A DNA stretch of 64,000 nucleotides. Origin: Enterobacter sp. JBIWA008 (GTDB lineage: Bacteria > Pseudomonadota > Gammaproteobacteria > Enterobacterales > Enterobacteriaceae). Below are positions 13,986-24,660 of this stretch, in pieces. Each line of letters opens with the position of its first letter. The first letter of the stretch is position 1. Below the pieces are notes generated by a model that worked only from the letters and a program-made list of their open reading frames with translations, had not been told where the DNA came from and searched no databases. The translations under genes and the position numbers were made by a program. The stretch covers positions 2,046,001 to 2,110,000 of the forward strand of contig NZ_CP074149.1 of NCBI RefSeq assembly GCF_019968765.1. Direction: 5' to 3'.

Positions 13986-14005
13986 GCCGTAACATGCGTT
14001 ACGGC
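13986..14005 (+). other. Stem-loop upstream of chbC
   Basis: GCCGTAAC-ATGC-GTTACGGC forms a perfect 8-bp hairpin 18 bases before the chbC start. There is no T-run, so it is not a standard terminator. It may be a processing or stability element that separates expression of chbB from chbC. Confidence 0.7.
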
Positions 14006-14023
14006 ATTTAAGGGTATTTTCCT

Positions 14024-15382
14024 ATGAGTAAAGTCATCGCTTCACTTGAAAAGGTACTCCTTCCTTTTGCTGTTAAAATAGGAAAGCAGCCTCACGTTAA
14101 TGCCATCAAAAACGGCTTTATTAAATTAATGCCGTTGACGCTGGCCGGGGCCATGTTCGTTTTAATTAACAACGTTTTTCTGAGCTTTGGTGAAGGTTCC
14201 TTCTTTTATTCATTAGGAATTCGGTTAGACGCTTCCACTATTGAAACCCTTAATGGTTTTAAAGCCATTGGCGGCAATGTCTATAACGGTACGTTAGGGA
14301 TTATGTCGCTGATGGCGCCTTTCTTTATTGGGATGGCACTGGCAGAAGAGCGTAAGGTGGATCCGCTGGCTGCCGGGTTATTATCCGTTGCCGCCTTTAT
14401 GACCGTAACGCCATACAGCGTGGGTGAAGCCTATGCCGTTGGCGCCAACTGGCTGGGTGGGGCCAACATCATCTCCGGTATTGTAATCGGCCTGGTGGTG
14501 GCAGAAATGTTCACCTTTATTATTCGTCGCAACTGGGTTATCCGCCTGCCGGATAGCGTACCGGCTTCCGTTTCTCGTTCATTTTCCGCGTTGATTCCAG
14601 GCTTCATTATTCTCTCCATTATGGGGATTATCGCCTGGGCGCTCTCTCACTGGGGCACAAACTTCCACCAGATCATCATGGATTCTATCTCTACGCCGCT
14701 GGCGTCGATGGGTGGCGTGGTCGGTTGGGCGTATGTGATTTTCACCTCTCTGCTGTGGTTCTTTGGCGTGCATGGTTCACTGGCACTGGCCGCGCTGGAC
14801 AGCGGGATTATGACCCCCTGGGCACTGGAAAACGTTGCGCTTTACCAGCAGTACGGCTCCGTTGACGCGGCGCTGGCAGCGGGTAAAACCTTCCATGTGT
14901 GGGCGAAGCCAATGCTTGACTCCTATATCTTCCTGGGCGGTACCGGGGCGACCTTGGGTCTGATCATCGCGGTCTTTATTGTCTCTCGTCGTGCTGACTA
15001 CCGTCAGGTCGCGAAGCTGGCGCTGCCATCAGGCATCTTCCAGATTAACGAACCGATTCTGTTCGGTCTGCCAATCATTATGAACCCGGTAATGTTCATT
15101 CCGTTCATCCTGATTCAGCCGCTGCTGGCCGCTATTACCCTGACGGCGTATTACATGGGCATCATTCCACCGGTCACCAACATTGCGCCGTGGACCATGC
15201 CGGCGGGTCTGGGCGCCTTCTTCAACACCAACGGCAGCGTCGCGGCCTTCCTGCTGGCGATATTCAACCTCGGGATTGCCACCCTGCTGTACATGCCGTT
15301 CGTGGCGATTGCCAACAAAGCCGCCACCATTATTGATGAAGAAGAGAGCGAAGAGGATATTGCCCTCTCACTGAAATTCTAA
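14024..15382 (+). CDS. chbC: PTS N,N'-diacetylchitobiose-specific EIIC permease
   Basis: A 452-residue inner-membrane EIIC transporter of the lactose/cellobiose PTS family, with about ten hydrophobic segments. It moves chitobiose inward with phosphorylation by ChbB. Family landmarks include [23 protein letters not shown] around 248-270 and the substrate-binding [17 protein letters not shown] around 340-356. The charged C-terminal tail ([15 protein letters not shown]) is cytoplasmic. A TAAGGGTATTTTCCT leader gives a modest ribosome site. The upstream spacer carries the ChiX-complementary segment and a hairpin. Confidence 0.96.
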   Translation: MSKVIASLEKVLLPFAVKIGKQPHVNAIKNGFIKLMPLTLAGAMFVLINNVFLSFGEGSFFYSLGIRLDASTIETLNGFKAIGGNVYNGTLGIMSLMAPFFIGMALAEERKVDPLAAGLLSVAAFMTVTPYSVGEAYAVGANWLGGANIISGIVIGLVVAEMFTFIIRRNWVIRLPDSVPASVSRSFSALIPGFIILSIMGIIAWALSHWGTNFHQIIMDSISTPLASMGGVVGWAYVIFTSLLWFFGVHGSLALAALDSGIMTPWALENVALYQQYGSVDAALAAGKTFHVWAKPMLDSYIFLGGTGATLGLIIAVFIVSRRADYRQVAKLALPSGIFQINEPILFGLPIIMNPVMFIPFILIQPLLAAITLTAYYMGIIPPVTNIAPWTMPAGLGAFFNTNGSVAAFLLAIFNLGIATLLYMPFVAIANKAATIIDEEESEEDIALSLKF

Positions 15383-15428
15383 GATTGACCGGCGCGGGGA
15401 AACCCGCGCCAGCCACAAGGAGCTTAAA

Positions 15429-15776
15429 ATGTTAGATTTGGATAGTATTGTCGCAGACGAAGCCGTCGAGAACGATCTCGAAGAAGTGGTGATGGGGCTT
15501 ATCATCAACTCCGGACAGGCCCGCAGCCTGGCCTATGCCGCACTCAAGCAGGCCAAGCAGGGTGATTTCGCCGCGGCGAAAACCATGATGGAACAGTCCC
15601 GCACGGCGTTGAATGAAGCGCACCTGGTGCAGACGAAACTCATCGAAGGTGACCAGGGTGAAGGGAAGATGAAGGTTAGCCTGGTGCTGGTCCACGCGCA
15701 GGATCACCTGATGACCTCGATGCTGGCGCGTGAGCTGGTGGCGGAGCTAATCGAGCTTCACGAGAAGATGCAGTAA
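15429..15776 (+). CDS. chbA: PTS N,N'-diacetylchitobiose-specific EIIA component
   Basis: A 115-residue soluble EIIA of the lactose/cellobiose family, an all-helical trimeric protein. The phosphorylated histidine lies in LVLVHAQDHLMTSMLARE, around residues 90-93; the family HxxDH pattern is intact. It accepts phosphate from HPr and gives it to C10 of ChbB. The start follows CAAGGAGCTTAAA. The gene lies 46 bases after chbC and 29 before chbR, in one transcript. Confidence 0.95.
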   Translation: MLDLDSIVADEAVENDLEEVVMGLIINSGQARSLAYAALKQAKQGDFAAAKTMMEQSRTALNEAHLVQTKLIEGDQGEGKMKVSLVLVHAQDHLMTSMLARELVAELIELHEKMQ

Positions 15777-15805
15777 TTCAGACTGAGTAGCAGGAGGTCA
15801 GCACG

Positions 15806-16624
15806 ATGGAAATTAAAACCGCACTTGAACAGCAGCTGTTTAACGGCAAAAATTTTCACGTGGTTATCTACAACAAGACGGAGAGCGCCAGCGGTCTGCA
15901 CCAGCATGACTACTACGAGTTCACGATTGTTCTGACCGGCCGCTACTACCAGGAGATCAACGGTAAGCGCGTCCTGCTGGAGCGAGGGGATTTTGTCTTC
16001 CTGCCGATGGGGTCTTATCACCAGAGCTTTTACGAATTTGGTGCCACCCGTATTCTTAATGTGGGCGTCAGCAGACGCTTCTTTGAGAAGCACTATTTGC
16101 CGCTGGTGCCGTTCTGTTTCGTGGCCTCCCAGGTCTATCGGGTCAAAAACGAGTTCATGACATGGATTGAAACCGTTATCGCCTCGCTTAACTTCCGGGA
16201 CAATGAATTTGATGAGTTTATTGAAACGGTGACCTTCTACGTGATGAACCGACTGCGTCATCATCGTGAAGAGCAGCAGGTGACGGATGATATTCCACAG
16301 TGGCTGCGCAGCACCGTTGAGCTGATGCACGATAAAGGCCAGTTCAGTGAAAATGCGCTGGAAAATATGGTGTCTCTGTCGGGAAAATCCCAGGAATATC
16401 TGACCCGCGCGACGCAGCGCTATTATCGTAAAACGCCGGTGCAAATTATTAATGAAATCCGCATTAATTTTGCCAGGAAACAGCTGGAAATTACCAACTA
16501 TTCTGTTACCGATATTGCTTACGAGTCAGGATACAGCAGTCCCAGCCTGTTTATTAAGACCTTTAAAAAATTGACTTCATTCACACCGAACAGTTACCGG
16601 AAAAATTTAACGGTAATTAATTAA
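15806..16624 (+). CDS. chbR: ChbR, AraC-family dual regulator of the chb operon
   Basis: A 272-residue transcription factor, slightly shorter than the E. coli 280. The N-terminal cupin effector domain covers about residues 15-130 ([21 protein letters not shown]). The C-terminal AraC DNA-binding domain covers about 170-268, with the two helix-turn-helix units ending in [28 protein letters not shown]. In E. coli ChbR represses the operon without inducer and activates it with phosphorylated chitobiose. A strong AGGAGGT ribosome site precedes the start. Confidence 0.95.
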   Translation: MEIKTALEQQLFNGKNFHVVIYNKTESASGLHQHDYYEFTIVLTGRYYQEINGKRVLLERGDFVFLPMGSYHQSFYEFGATRILNVGVSRRFFEKHYLPLVPFCFVASQVYRVKNEFMTWIETVIASLNFRDNEFDEFIETVTFYVMNRLRHHREEQQVTDDIPQWLRSTVELMHDKGQFSENALENMVSLSGKSQEYLTRATQRYYRKTPVQIINEIRINFARKQLEITNYSVTDIAYESGYSSPSLFIKTFKKLTSFTPNSYRKNLTVIN

Positions 16625-16733
16625 CTTTCGGCGGATTACCCGCCACAAATATTGCTTTAATGGCTTGCCCAAATAGCGGGAAGAATACGCTATACCTTGC
16701 AGGCGATTAACCTGATACGCTAAGGGAGATATT

Positions 16734-18089
16734 ATGCAAAAGAAATTAAAAGTCGTAACCATTGGTGGCGGCAGCAGCTATACCCCGGAATTACTTGAAG
16801 GTTTCCTGAAACGCTACCATGAATTACCGGTCAGCGAATTATGGCTGGTGGACGTTGAGGAAGGTCAGGAAAAGCTGAATATTATTTTCGACCTGTGCAA
16901 GCGCATGGTGGAGAAAGCGGGCGTGCCTCTGACCGTGCATAAAACCCTCGACCGCCGTCTGGCGCTGAAAGATGCGGATTTCGTGACCACCCAGCTGCGC
17001 GTCGGTCAGCTGAAAGCGCGCGAGCTGGACGAGCGTATTCCGCTGAGCCACGGTTATCTCGGGCAGGAGACCAACGGCGCGGGCGGCCTGTTCAAAGGCC
17101 TGCGTACCATCCCGGTGATTTTCGACATCGTTAAAGACGTGCAGGAGATCTGCCCGAACGCGTGGGTGATTAACTTCACTAACCCGGCCGGGATGGTGAC
17201 CGAGGCGGTCTATCGTCATACCGGCTTCAAACGCTTTATCGGCGTCTGTAATATTCCGATCGGTATGAAGATGTTTATCCGCGACGTGCTGGCGCTGACC
17301 GACAGCGACGATCTCTCTATCGACCTGTTCGGTCTGAACCACATGGTGTTTATTAAGGACGTCATTGTGAACGGAAAATCGCGCTTTGCCGAACTCCTCG
17401 ACGGCGTGGCCTCCGGTCGCCTGACCGCGGCCTCCGTGAAAAACATCTTTGACCTGCCGTTCAGCGAAGGGCTGATCCGCTCGCTGAACCTGCTGCCGTG
17501 CTCTTACCTGCTTTACTACTTTAAGCAGAAAGAGATGCTGGCCATCGAAATGGGCGAGTACTATAAGGGCGGCGCGCGCGCGCAGATCGTTCAGAAAGTC
17601 GAGAAGCAGCTGTTCGATTTGTATAAAGATCCGAACCTGAACGTCAAACCGAAAGAGCTGGAGCAGCGCGGCGGGGCCTACTACTCCGATGCGGCGTGTG
17701 AAGTGATTAACGCCATCTACAACGACAAGCAGGCGGAACACTATGTCAACGTGCCGCACCATGGCCATATCGACAATATCCCGGCTGACTGGGCCGTCGA
17801 GATGACCTGCATCCTGGGACGCGATGGTGCCAAACCGCATCCACGCATCACCCACTTCGATGACAAGGTTATGGGCCTGATCCACACCATCAAGGGCTTT
17901 GAAGTGGCGGCAAGCAACGCGGCGCTGAGCGGCGAGCTCAATGACGTGCTTCTGGCGCTGAACCTCAGCCCGCTGGTGCATTCCGACCGTGATGCGGAGC
18001 AGTTGGCCAGCGAGATGATCCTGGCGCATGAAAAATGGTTGCCGAACTTTGCCGCAACGATCGAGACGCTGAAGTTCAAACACCACTGA
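16734..18089 (+). CDS. chbF: Family 4 6-phospho-beta-glucosidase / diacetylchitobiose-6-phosphate hydrolase
   Basis: A 451-residue GH4 enzyme that needs NAD+ and a divalent metal and hydrolyses phosphorylated chitobiose-type disaccharides in the cytoplasm. The nucleotide-binding motif [17 protein letters not shown] is at residues about 8-24. The metal-binding region shows [13 protein letters not shown] and [14 protein letters not shown] (around 145-180) and the GLNHMVFI segment near 200. ChbG must first remove an acetyl group before ChbF can act on diacetylchitobiose-6-P. The start follows a TAAGGGAGATATT ribosome site. Confidence 0.96.
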   Translation: MQKKLKVVTIGGGSSYTPELLEGFLKRYHELPVSELWLVDVEEGQEKLNIIFDLCKRMVEKAGVPLTVHKTLDRRLALKDADFVTTQLRVGQLKARELDERIPLSHGYLGQETNGAGGLFKGLRTIPVIFDIVKDVQEICPNAWVINFTNPAGMVTEAVYRHTGFKRFIGVCNIPIGMKMFIRDVLALTDSDDLSIDLFGLNHMVFIKDVIVNGKSRFAELLDGVASGRLTAASVKNIFDLPFSEGLIRSLNLLPCSYLLYYFKQKEMLAIEMGEYYKGGARAQIVQKVEKQLFDLYKDPNLNVKPKELEQRGGAYYSDAACEVINAIYNDKQAEHYVNVPHHGHIDNIPADWAVEMTCILGRDGAKPHPRITHFDDKVMGLIHTIKGFEVAASNAALSGELNDVLLALNLSPLVHSDRDAEQLASEMILAHEKWLPNFAATIETLKFKHH

Positions 18090-18100
18090 GAGGACGCACA

Positions 18101-18850
18101 ATGGAAAACCTGCTGATCGTGAATGCTGATGATTTTGGCCTCTCGAAAGGCCAGAACTACGGCATTATTGAAGCCTGTCGCCGGGGTGTTGTGACCTCTA
18201 CCACGGCACTGGTTAATGGTGAGGAGGTTGAACACGCGGCGCAGCTGAGCCGCGAGGTGCCGGAGCTGGGCGTCGGCATGCATTTTGTGCTGACGCTCGG
18301 GATGCCGCTTTCACCAATGCCGGGCCTGACGCGCGACGGCCAGTTGGGTAAATGGATTTGGGAACTGGCGGAGCAGGGGGCTCTGCCGCTTGAAGAGATT
18401 GCACGCGAGCTGGACTGTCAGTTCAACCGCTTCGTTGATGTGTTTGGTAAGGCGCCGACGCATATCGACAGCCATCACCACGTGCATATGATCCCGGCAA
18501 TTTTCCCGGTTGTCGCCGGGTTTGCGCAGCGCAAAGGCGTAGCCATGCGCGTGGATCGGGAGGTGCGTGGATTGCCGGACTGCGCTGTCGCCACCACAGA
18601 GGGGTTCAGCAGCGCGTTTTACGGCGACGAGATCGACGAAGCCCTGTTCCTGAAGGTGCTAGATGATTCCGCCGCGCGGGGGGAACGGTCGCTGGAGGTC
18701 ATGGCGCATCCTGCCTTTGTCGATAATACCGTGCGTAAGAGCGCCTACTGCTGGCCGCGCCTGGCGGAGCTGGACGTGCTGACGTCGGCGTCGCTGAAGT
18801 ATGCGATTGCCGAGCGTGGGTATCGTCTGGGGACGTTCGGGGATCTGTGA
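18101..18850 (+). CDS. chbG: Chitooligosaccharide deacetylase ChbG (YdjC family)
   Basis: A 249-residue YdjC/ChbG-family deacetylase, identical in length to the E. coli protein. It mono-deacetylates diacetylchitobiose-6-phosphate, which yields the ChbR inducer and a substrate for ChbF. The metal-site motifs are [14 protein letters not shown] (D10, D11) at the N terminus and [16 protein letters not shown] around residues 120-135. The start at 18101 ([13 protein letters not shown]) follows GAGAGGACGCACA. A longer upstream reading from 18035 overlaps chbF and adds unrelated residues. It is the last gene of the operon. Confidence 0.95.
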   Translation: MENLLIVNADDFGLSKGQNYGIIEACRRGVVTSTTALVNGEEVEHAAQLSREVPELGVGMHFVLTLGMPLSPMPGLTRDGQLGKWIWELAEQGALPLEEIARELDCQFNRFVDVFGKAPTHIDSHHHVHMIPAIFPVVAGFAQRKGVAMRVDREVRGLPDCAVATTEGFSSAFYGDEIDEALFLKVLDDSAARGERSLEVMAHPAFVDNTVRKSAYCWPRLAELDVLTSASLKYAIAERGYRLGTFGDL

Positions 18851-18855
18851 GAAGT

Positions 18856-18890
18856 GCCGGGTAAGGCGTAGCCGCCACCCGGCTTTTTTT
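18856..18890 (+). terminator. Terminator of the chb operon, built from a REP-like palindrome
   Basis: GCCGGGT and ACCCGGC enclose AAGGCGTAGCCGCC, forming a REP-type stem followed by seven T. The hairpin starts 5 bases after the chbG stop and its T-run overlaps the stop codon of the convergent katE gene. The same palindrome family occurs at 41942-41969 and 62889-62917. Confidence 0.85.
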
Positions 18891-21138
18891 ACGCCGGTAT
18901 CCGATCGATTTTGCTGCTTCGTGACCACACGCGGTGCGCGGCGAGCAAATCAAACAGATTCGTCATGAACGCATCGTCAACGTTGTCTCCCTCGACAATG
19001 CCGTCCTCACCCTGATCGGCCACCTTCAGCGGTGCCTTAAACTGTCGCGCGTCGCCAGACAGCGCGATCGGTTTCAGGTGCTTATAGGCTTCCAGCAGAT
19101 AATAGACGGCGTCACCGTTGGTCAGCAGGCTGTCAATATCCCCGCACGGCACAATCACCGCATCGACGGTCAGCGATGGCGCCCCGGCAAAGGTTGCCGC
19201 CACCGGCAGCACGGAGCCGTCATCGGCGGTCACTTCCCCCATGCGGGAATAAAGCAGTTTCGCATGCACTCCCCGGGTTTTCAGCGCCTGCATAATTCCC
19301 AGCACGTCGCTGGCGCGGGTGTTGTCGTTCAGCAGGATGGCAACCACGCGGCCTTTAATCGAGCCACCCGGCACGGCATACAGGCTCAGCGACGGATCTT
19401 TCTTCACGCCGTTAACCTCTTTCGGCGGGGCAAGGTTGCGCTGCTCGTCGGTCAGCGTAATACCCAGGTTATCCGCAACGCTCTGGGCGAGCTGAATGTC
19501 AATGCGCGCCAGCTGATCGACCACCCGCTCGCGGATGTAGGTACGCACCACTTTGCTCAGCTCAAAGCTGAAGCCGCCGATAATGTGCTGCTGCTCAATC
19601 GGCGTCTGGCTGTTCCAGAAAAGGCGAGGGTGTGCGTAATACTCGCCGAACGAAGGGCTGCGCTCGCGAATTTTGTTGCCGTCGACACGCTCCTGATACG
19701 ATTCGAATCCACCGCGTTTGGGCGCCGGGGGCGTTTCGCGCGGCCAGTTATCGTTGATGGAGTTCGGCTCATAGTTAGCCGGGTTGGTATCAATATCCTG
19801 ACGGTGCATCCCGTCGCGCTGGAAATTGTGGTACGGGCAGGTTGGGCGGTTAATCGGAATTTCGTGGAAGTTCGGCCCGCCAAGACGGCTGATCTGCGTA
19901 TCGGTATACGAGAACAAACGTCCCTGCAAGAGGGGATCGTTGGTGAAGTCCAGCCCCGGGACGATATGCCCCGGATGAAACGCGACCTGTTCATTTTCGG
20001 CAAAGAAGTTATCCGGGTTGCGGTTGAGCACCATTTTACCCACCAGCTGAACCGGAACCAGCTCCTCCGGGATCAGCTTCGTCGGGTCAAGCAGGTCGAA
20101 ATCAAACTTAAATTCGTCCTCTTCCGGAATGAGCTGCAGACCCAGCTCGTACTCCGGGAAGTCGCCCGCTTCAATGGACTCCCACAGCTCGCGGCGATGG
20201 AAGTCCGGATCTCGTCCTGTCAGCTTCTGCGCCTCGTCCCATACAAGCGAGGCTTTACCCGCCACCGGCTTCCAGTGGAAACGAACAAACGTGGCTTTCC
20301 CCTCGGCGTTGATCAGACGGAAGGTATGGATGCCAAAGCCTTCCATGGTGCGATAGCTGCGCGGGATGCCGCGGTCTGACATCGCCCACATCACGTTGTG
20401 TAAGGTTTCAGGCTGTAGGGAGACATAGTCCCAGAAGGTGTCGTGCGCGCTTTGTCCCTGCGGTATGGCCCAGTGGGGCTCCGGTTTTACCGCATGGACA
20501 AAGTCAGGAAATTTATGCGCGTCCTGAATGAAGAACACTGGGGTGTTATTGCCCACCAGATCGAAAATACCCTCTTCGGTATAAAACTTAGTGGCAAAGC
20601 CGCGGATATCCCGGACGGTGTCTGCCGAACCCGCGCCGCCCTGTACGGTGGAGAAACGCACAAACACCGGGGTAATTTTATCCGGGTCGGAAAGGAAATC
20701 CGCTTTGGTGATCGCTTTCAGGCTCTTGTATGGCTGGAAGTAGCCGTGCGCAGCGGAGCCGCGTGCGTGGACGATGCGTTCCGGTATCCGCTCATGGTCA
20801 AAATGGGTGATTTTTTCCCGCAGGATAAAGTCTTCCAGCAGGGTTGGCCCGCGCGCGCCTGCGCGAAGGGAGTTCTGATCGTCAGCAATGCGCACGCCCT
20901 GGTTGGTAGTCAGCGCAAAACCTTCGCCGCCTTTGCGGTGCGGCTCAAGCGATTTCAGCTTCTTGTTTCCCGTGTCCGGCGATTTCATGCTTCCCGGTGC
21001 GGTAGGCTGTTCACCCGGTGCGGAGTGGCCAGGGGAGGGGCGGTGAGAGCCGTCAGCAGGGGCGAGAGAGTCCATACCCGGTTGAGATTCTTCAGTGCCA
21101 TGAATCGGTGATTGATGTGTTTTATCTTTATTCGACAT
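18889..21138 (-). CDS. katE: Catalase HPII (large-subunit monofunctional catalase)
   Basis: A 749-residue haem catalase, near the E. coli 753, that disproportionates hydrogen peroxide. The N-terminal extension (residues 1-75) is polar. The core carries the essential His in [15 protein letters not shown] (around residue 124), the Asn in [12 protein letters not shown], and the proximal Tyr motif near [15 protein letters not shown], around 410. The C-terminal flavodoxin-like domain (about 600-749, from [10 protein letters not shown]) marks the large-subunit clade. It is RpoS-controlled in E. coli. It converges on chbG with essentially no spacer. Long frames on the opposite strand are codon shadows. 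Confidence 0.97.
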   Translation of the reverse strand: MSNKDKTHQSPIHGTEESQPGMDSLAPADGSHRPSPGHSAPGEQPTAPGSMKSPDTGNKKLKSLEPHRKGGEGFALTTNQGVRIADDQNSLRAGARGPTLLEDFILREKITHFDHERIPERIVHARGSAAHGYFQPYKSLKAITKADFLSDPDKITPVFVRFSTVQGGAGSADTVRDIRGFATKFYTEEGIFDLVGNNTPVFFIQDAHKFPDFVHAVKPEPHWAIPQGQSAHDTFWDYVSLQPETLHNVMWAMSDRGIPRSYRTMEGFGIHTFRLINAEGKATFVRFHWKPVAGKASLVWDEAQKLTGRDPDFHRRELWESIEAGDFPEYELGLQLIPEEDEFKFDFDLLDPTKLIPEELVPVQLVGKMVLNRNPDNFFAENEQVAFHPGHIVPGLDFTNDPLLQGRLFSYTDTQISRLGGPNFHEIPINRPTCPYHNFQRDGMHRQDIDTNPANYEPNSINDNWPRETPPAPKRGGFESYQERVDGNKIRERSPSFGEYYAHPRLFWNSQTPIEQQHIIGGFSFELSKVVRTYIRERVVDQLARIDIQLAQSVADNLGITLTDEQRNLAPPKEVNGVKKDPSLSLYAVPGGSIKGRVVAILLNDNTRASDVLGIMQALKTRGVHAKLLYSRMGEVTADDGSVLPVAATFAGAPSLTVDAVIVPCGDIDSLLTNGDAVYYLLEAYKHLKPIALSGDARQFKAPLKVADQGEDGIVEGDNVDDAFMTNLFDLLAAHRVWSRSSKIDRIPA

Positions 21139-21341
21139 TGCACGCTTCTCCTTTATCCAGTGCTAAAAACCTTATTAAGGATAGAACAATGTCGCGAGAT
21201 GGCTCGCGAACTAAGAGTTTTCACATGCCGTCATTGACGAAAGGAGCTTTCTCGCCCTCTTGGGGCGCGACGGAAGGCAGCAGGATCGGCTATCATAGAA
21301 TTTTCCTGCTTCAAGAATTTGCTTTAGTGAACCAGTCGCTT

Positions 21342-21581
21342 ATGAAACCTCTTCGACAACAAAACCGCCAGGTTATTAGCTATGTGCCCCGCGTTGAGCC
21401 CGCGCCGCCTGACCATGCCCTGAAAGTGGAGGGGTTTCGCGATGTCTGGCAGCTGCGGGGAAAATACGTGGCCTTTGTGCTGATCGGCGAACATTTCCGC
21501 CGCTCGCCCACGTTTACCGTGCCGGAGTCAGCGCAACGGTGGGCGATGCAGATCCGCCAGGATGAAGAGGTTGAAGAATAA
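21342..21581 (+). CDS. cedA: CedA, cell-division activator
   Basis: A 79-residue protein matching E. coli CedA (about 80 residues) from MKPLRQQNRQVISYVPRVEP to the C-terminal RWAMQIRQDEE. CedA binds DNA through a small beta-sheet fold and was found to restore division in a dnaAcos over-replicating mutant; an RNA-polymerase association has also been reported. The start at 21342 is chosen by agreement with the family; the frame is open upstream into the katE promoter, but those residues are not conserved. The ribosome site is weak. It is divergent from katE and convergent with tcyP. Confidence 0.92.
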   Translation: MKPLRQQNRQVISYVPRVEPAPPDHALKVEGFRDVWQLRGKYVAFVLIGEHFRRSPTFTVPESAQRWAMQIRQDEEVEE

Positions 21582-21588
21582 CAGCCAT

Positions 21589-21617
21589 AAAAAAACCGCC
21601 ATCAGGCGGTTTTTTTA
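21589..21617. terminator. Bidirectional terminator between cedA and tcyP
   Basis: AAAAAACCGCC-ATCA-GGCGGTTTTTT is a symmetric hairpin with an A-run on one side and a T-run on the other, so it can stop transcripts from both convergent genes. It lies 7 bases after the cedA stop and 12 before the tcyP stop. Confidence 0.95.
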
Positions 21618-21629
21618 TTTCTTACGTGA

Positions 21630-23021
21630 TTAACGGTGCGCCAGCTCGGCATCGTCTTCACTTTCCAGAATCGCTTTATCGGTCTGCTTCAGCCACTGGC
21701 TGGTCAGCGTACCGGCGGTCATGGAGCCGCTCACGTTCAGCGCGGTACGACCCATGTCGATCAGTGGTTCAACGGAGATCAGCAGGGCAACCAGCGTCAC
21801 GGGCAGACCCAGCGCAGGCAGCACAATCAGCGCGGCGAAGGTTGCGCCACCGCCAACACCCGCAACGCCTGCGGAGCTTACGGTAACAATCCCGACCAGC
21901 GTAGCAATCCATACCGGATCCAGCGGGTTGATGCCTACCGTCGGGGCGACCATCACTGCCAGCATCGCCGGATACAGACCCGCACAGCCGTTCTGACCAA
22001 TGGTGGCACCAAAGGAGGCAGAGAAGCTTGCGATGGATTCAGGCACGCCCAGACGACGGGTTTGCGCTTCAACGTTCAGCGGAATAGACGCGGCGCTGGA
22101 ACGGCTGGTGAAGGCAAAGGTCAGTACCGGCCAGACTTTACGGAAGTATTTCAGCGGGCTGACGCCGTTTACGCCCAGCAGGATGCCGTGCACAACGAAC
22201 ATAATGCCCAGGCCCAGATAAGAGGCGATAACGAAGCTGCCCAGCTTGATGATGTCCTGCAGGTTAGAGCCGGCAACCACTTTGGTCATCAGCGCCAGCA
22301 CGCCGTAAGGGGTGAGCTGCATGACCAGACGAACCAGCTTCATCACCCAGCTTTGCAGGGTATCAATCGCGGTCAGCACGCGTTCGCCTTTTGGCGCGTC
22401 GTCTTTCAGCAGCTTCAGCGCCGCTACGCCCAGGAACGCGGCAAAAATAACCACGCTGATGATGGAGGTTGGGCTCGCCCCGGTCAGGTCAGCAAACGGG
22501 TTCTTCGGAATGAAGGAGAGCACCATCTGCGGCACGGTCAGGTCAGCCACTTTACCAACGTAGTTGGTTTGAATTGCGGTAAGACGCGCCGTTTCAGCGG
22601 TACCCTGAACCAGACCTTCTGCAGTCAGGCCAAAGAGGTTGGTGACCAGCACACCCACCAGCGCGGCAATCAGCGTGGTGAACAGCAGCGTACCAATGGT
22701 CAGGAAACTGATTTTTCCCAGCTGGGTCGCGTTATGCAGGCGGGCCACGGCGCTCAGAATAGAGGCGAACACCAGCGGCATAACGATCATCTGCAGCAGC
22801 TGAACATAGCCGTTACCGACGATGTTGAACCACTGAATAGAGTCTTTCAGGACTGGATTGTCGGAGCCATAAATTGCCTGTAATGCCAGACCAAATACGA
22901 CACCCATGGCCAGACCGACCAGCACTTTTTTCGCCAGGCTCCACTGTTTGTGGCGCGCCTGCGCGAGAAGCAATAGCAATACAACGAACACAACGACGTT
23001 CGCGATGAGTGGAAAATTCAT
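21630..23021 (-). CDS. tcyP: TcyP, L-cystine sodium/proton symporter
   Basis: A 463-residue member of the dicarboxylate/amino-acid:cation symporter family. It begins [20 protein letters not shown] and has about eight hydrophobic segments with the re-entrant serine-rich hairpin typical of the family ([16 protein letters not shown] around 310-325, followed by [20 protein letters not shown]). In E. coli YdjN/TcyP is the high-flux cystine importer under CysB control. The gene stands alone, facing cedA. A large frame on the opposite strand is a shadow. Confidence 0.95.
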   Translation of the reverse strand: MNFPLIANVVVFVVLLLLLAQARHKQWSLAKKVLVGLAMGVVFGLALQAIYGSDNPVLKDSIQWFNIVGNGYVQLLQMIVMPLVFASILSAVARLHNATQLGKISFLTIGTLLFTTLIAALVGVLVTNLFGLTAEGLVQGTAETARLTAIQTNYVGKVADLTVPQMVLSFIPKNPFADLTGASPTSIISVVIFAAFLGVAALKLLKDDAPKGERVLTAIDTLQSWVMKLVRLVMQLTPYGVLALMTKVVAGSNLQDIIKLGSFVIASYLGLGIMFVVHGILLGVNGVSPLKYFRKVWPVLTFAFTSRSSAASIPLNVEAQTRRLGVPESIASFSASFGATIGQNGCAGLYPAMLAVMVAPTVGINPLDPVWIATLVGIVTVSSAGVAGVGGGATFAALIVLPALGLPVTLVALLISVEPLIDMGRTALNVSGSMTAGTLTSQWLKQTDKAILESEDDAELAHR

Positions 23022-23148
23022 CCCCGTTCTCCTGATTTATTATTGGGTCGGTTTTTACCGATCCTGTTGGCGGAAGGTTAGCAGAAGTGTGATGTAGCGC
23101 TTATATCCAAATGGAATGGTTTATGACAAATGGGATAATTTTGTCGGT

Positions 23149-23739
23149 TTACTGTTCAATCTGGTGATGAATAAAGCGATTGAACTGAAATTGCAGCGAA
23201 TTAATCATCTGTGAAGACCAGCGGACTGCACTGTTTTCGGGCAAAGTTTGCGGCATCCAGACGGCGTAAGCAAACAGCGCCATGCACAATACCCGCTCAA
23301 GCTGGTTACCTTTCTGCGGTGCCAGGATTGGGAAACGGAAACGCCAGCGGCAGGGCCAAAGCAGCGGCACGCCTGCGGGCGTCAGCATATCGGCAAGGAT
23401 ATGGCTTAAATAGCCCAGCACCATCCCCTGGATGGCATCGGCGGGGACTATCCAGCTTTCAGGCACCTTTAAATAGAAAAGCGTCAGCAGGCCAAACACG
23501 GCCAGCAGGCTGTGCGTAAACCCCCGATGCCCGAACGCGCGGGCGATGGGTTTCGACACCCATTTCAGACGTTGTCCAAGGAAGGATTTCGGGTGATCAA
23601 TATCGGGAAGCAGACAGGTCAATACGGCGGAAGGGACAATATGCCACCAGTCCCCCTGTGCCAGCACGGGGGTGAGTTCAGCGTTTTTGGCAAATACCGC
23701 GCACGCAATAGAAAAAAGCAGGTGGCCTTCCGCCGTCAT
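23149..23739 (-). CDS. ydjM: YdjM, SOS-regulated inner-membrane metal-dependent hydrolase (DUF457)
   Basis: A 196-residue membrane protein of the LexA-binding inner-membrane hydrolase family (YdjM, DUF457). The start MTAEGHLLFSIACAVFAKN matches the E. coli protein; a longer frame adds four residues and is less likely. Conserved polar motifs between hydrophobic segments include PDIDHPKSFLGQRL around 46-60 and FGHRGFTHSLLAVF around 73-86, which could bind a metal. The enzymatic reaction is unknown. Two LexA elements lie just upstream, so it belongs to the SOS regulon as in E. coli. Confidence 0.93.
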   Translation of the reverse strand: MTAEGHLLFSIACAVFAKNAELTPVLAQGDWWHIVPSAVLTCLLPDIDHPKSFLGQRLKWVSKPIARAFGHRGFTHSLLAVFGLLTLFYLKVPESWIVPADAIQGMVLGYLSHILADMLTPAGVPLLWPCRWRFRFPILAPQKGNQLERVLCMALFAYAVWMPQTLPENSAVRWSSQMINSLQFQFNRFIHHQIEQ

Positions 23740-23755
23740 GATAAAACCCACGAAA

Positions 23756-23789
23756 CTGTCAATTCATACAGTATAGGGTTTTTATACAG
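23756..23789 (-). promoter_or_regulatory. Tandem LexA operators of ydjM
   Basis: The proximal box (23756-23771) reads CTGTCAATTCATACAG, a perfect CTGT-N8-ACAG. The distal one, read on the minus strand, is CTGTATAAAAACCCTA, with a good first half and a degenerate second half. E. coli ydjM also carries two boxes, one of them imperfect in the same way. Confidence 0.85.
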
Positions 23790-23840
23790 TAGGCGGAAGA
23801 GGTGACGGTGTAACTGTTTGTCACAAACCGCAGGAGGGCG

Positions 23841-24512
23841 TTAACCGCCCTGCAGATGATGTGCCGTGAGTTCTGCCAGTGAGTTAAGCTTCACGTCGGC
23901 AAGAGCAAACCGGGGATCGTGACGGCCTTCTTCAGCGGGCACCACAATGGAGCGCATCCGCGCAGCCTTCGACGCCACCATACCGTTAACGGAATCTTCC
24001 AGCGCAACGCAGTTGAGGGGATCCTGGCCCAGCTTTGCGGCACAGTCCAGATAGACCTGCGGGTGCGGCTTGCTATAAGGCAATTTTTCAGCGGACGCCA
24101 GCGCGTCGAAACTGTCGCGCAGCTCAAACATCGTGAGCACTTTTTCCAGCATATGCAGCGGTGAAGCCGAGGCCAGGCCAACCTTCAGCCCCTGGGCTTT
24201 ACACAGCGCGACGGCCTCACGCACGCCGGGCAGCAGCGGCCTGCTCTCTTCCACCAGAGAAATGGCGCGGCTGATAATGCGTGAGGTCACCTCATTGCGA
24301 TCGGGGCCAATCCACGGCTGTTGGGCAAACCACAGATCAACCACCATATCGATGCGCAGGCCCAGCGTATCGGGAAGTTCATTACGGCGACTGATATCCA
24401 CACCCAGGCTGGCCATAACGTCCAGTTCGGCGCGATCCCACAGCGGTTCGGAATCGATCAGTAATCCATCCATGTCAAAAATTGCGGCAAGAATTCGGCG
24501 CGGTGTCGACAT
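23841..24512 (-). CDS. hxpB: HxpB (YniC), hexitol/2-deoxyglucose-6-phosphate phosphatase
   Basis: A 223-residue HAD-superfamily phosphatase of the beta-phosphoglucomutase-like subgroup. It dephosphorylates sugar phosphates such as 2-deoxyglucose-6-phosphate and hexitol phosphates in E. coli. The HAD motifs are in order: FDMDGLLIDSE with nucleophile and acid Asp around 13-15, the Ser/Thr motif in VGLASASPL near 112, and the Lys plus acidic motif KPHPQVYLDCA and ALEDSVNG around 145-175. The ATG at 24512 lies 8 bases after AAGGAG; a GTG directly before it is the alternative. Confidence 0.92.
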   Translation of the reverse strand: MSTPRRILAAIFDMDGLLIDSEPLWDRAELDVMASLGVDISRRNELPDTLGLRIDMVVDLWFAQQPWIGPDRNEVTSRIISRAISLVEESRPLLPGVREAVALCKAQGLKVGLASASPLHMLEKVLTMFELRDSFDALASAEKLPYSKPHPQVYLDCAAKLGQDPLNCVALEDSVNGMVASKAARMRSIVVPAEEGRHDPRFALADVKLNSLAELTAHHLQGG

Positions 24513-24660
24513 CACAACATCTCCTTATCCAGGGTGTTCAACAGACGATACGTGCTAAGCACAATCTGCAATTTAGCATATTGCTTTTAAAGAGCGGGCG
24601 AAATTGATGACCAGAAGGTAGACTTAGGCACAAATAACGCGTCTTTATGAAGAGGAACTG

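Noticed and set aside
16839..18101. 420-codon open frame antisense to chbF
   Set aside because: Complete overlap with a conserved enzyme gene and no independent signal for translation.
18934..20379. 481-codon open frame antisense to katE
   Set aside because: It mirrors the catalase gene exactly, has no ribosome site and reads as Arg/His/Gln-rich sequence. High-GC codon bias of the real gene explains it.
21636..22883. 415-codon open frame antisense to tcyP
   Set aside because: Low-complexity Gln/Arg/His-rich translation, typical of the reverse complement of a hydrophobic transporter gene.
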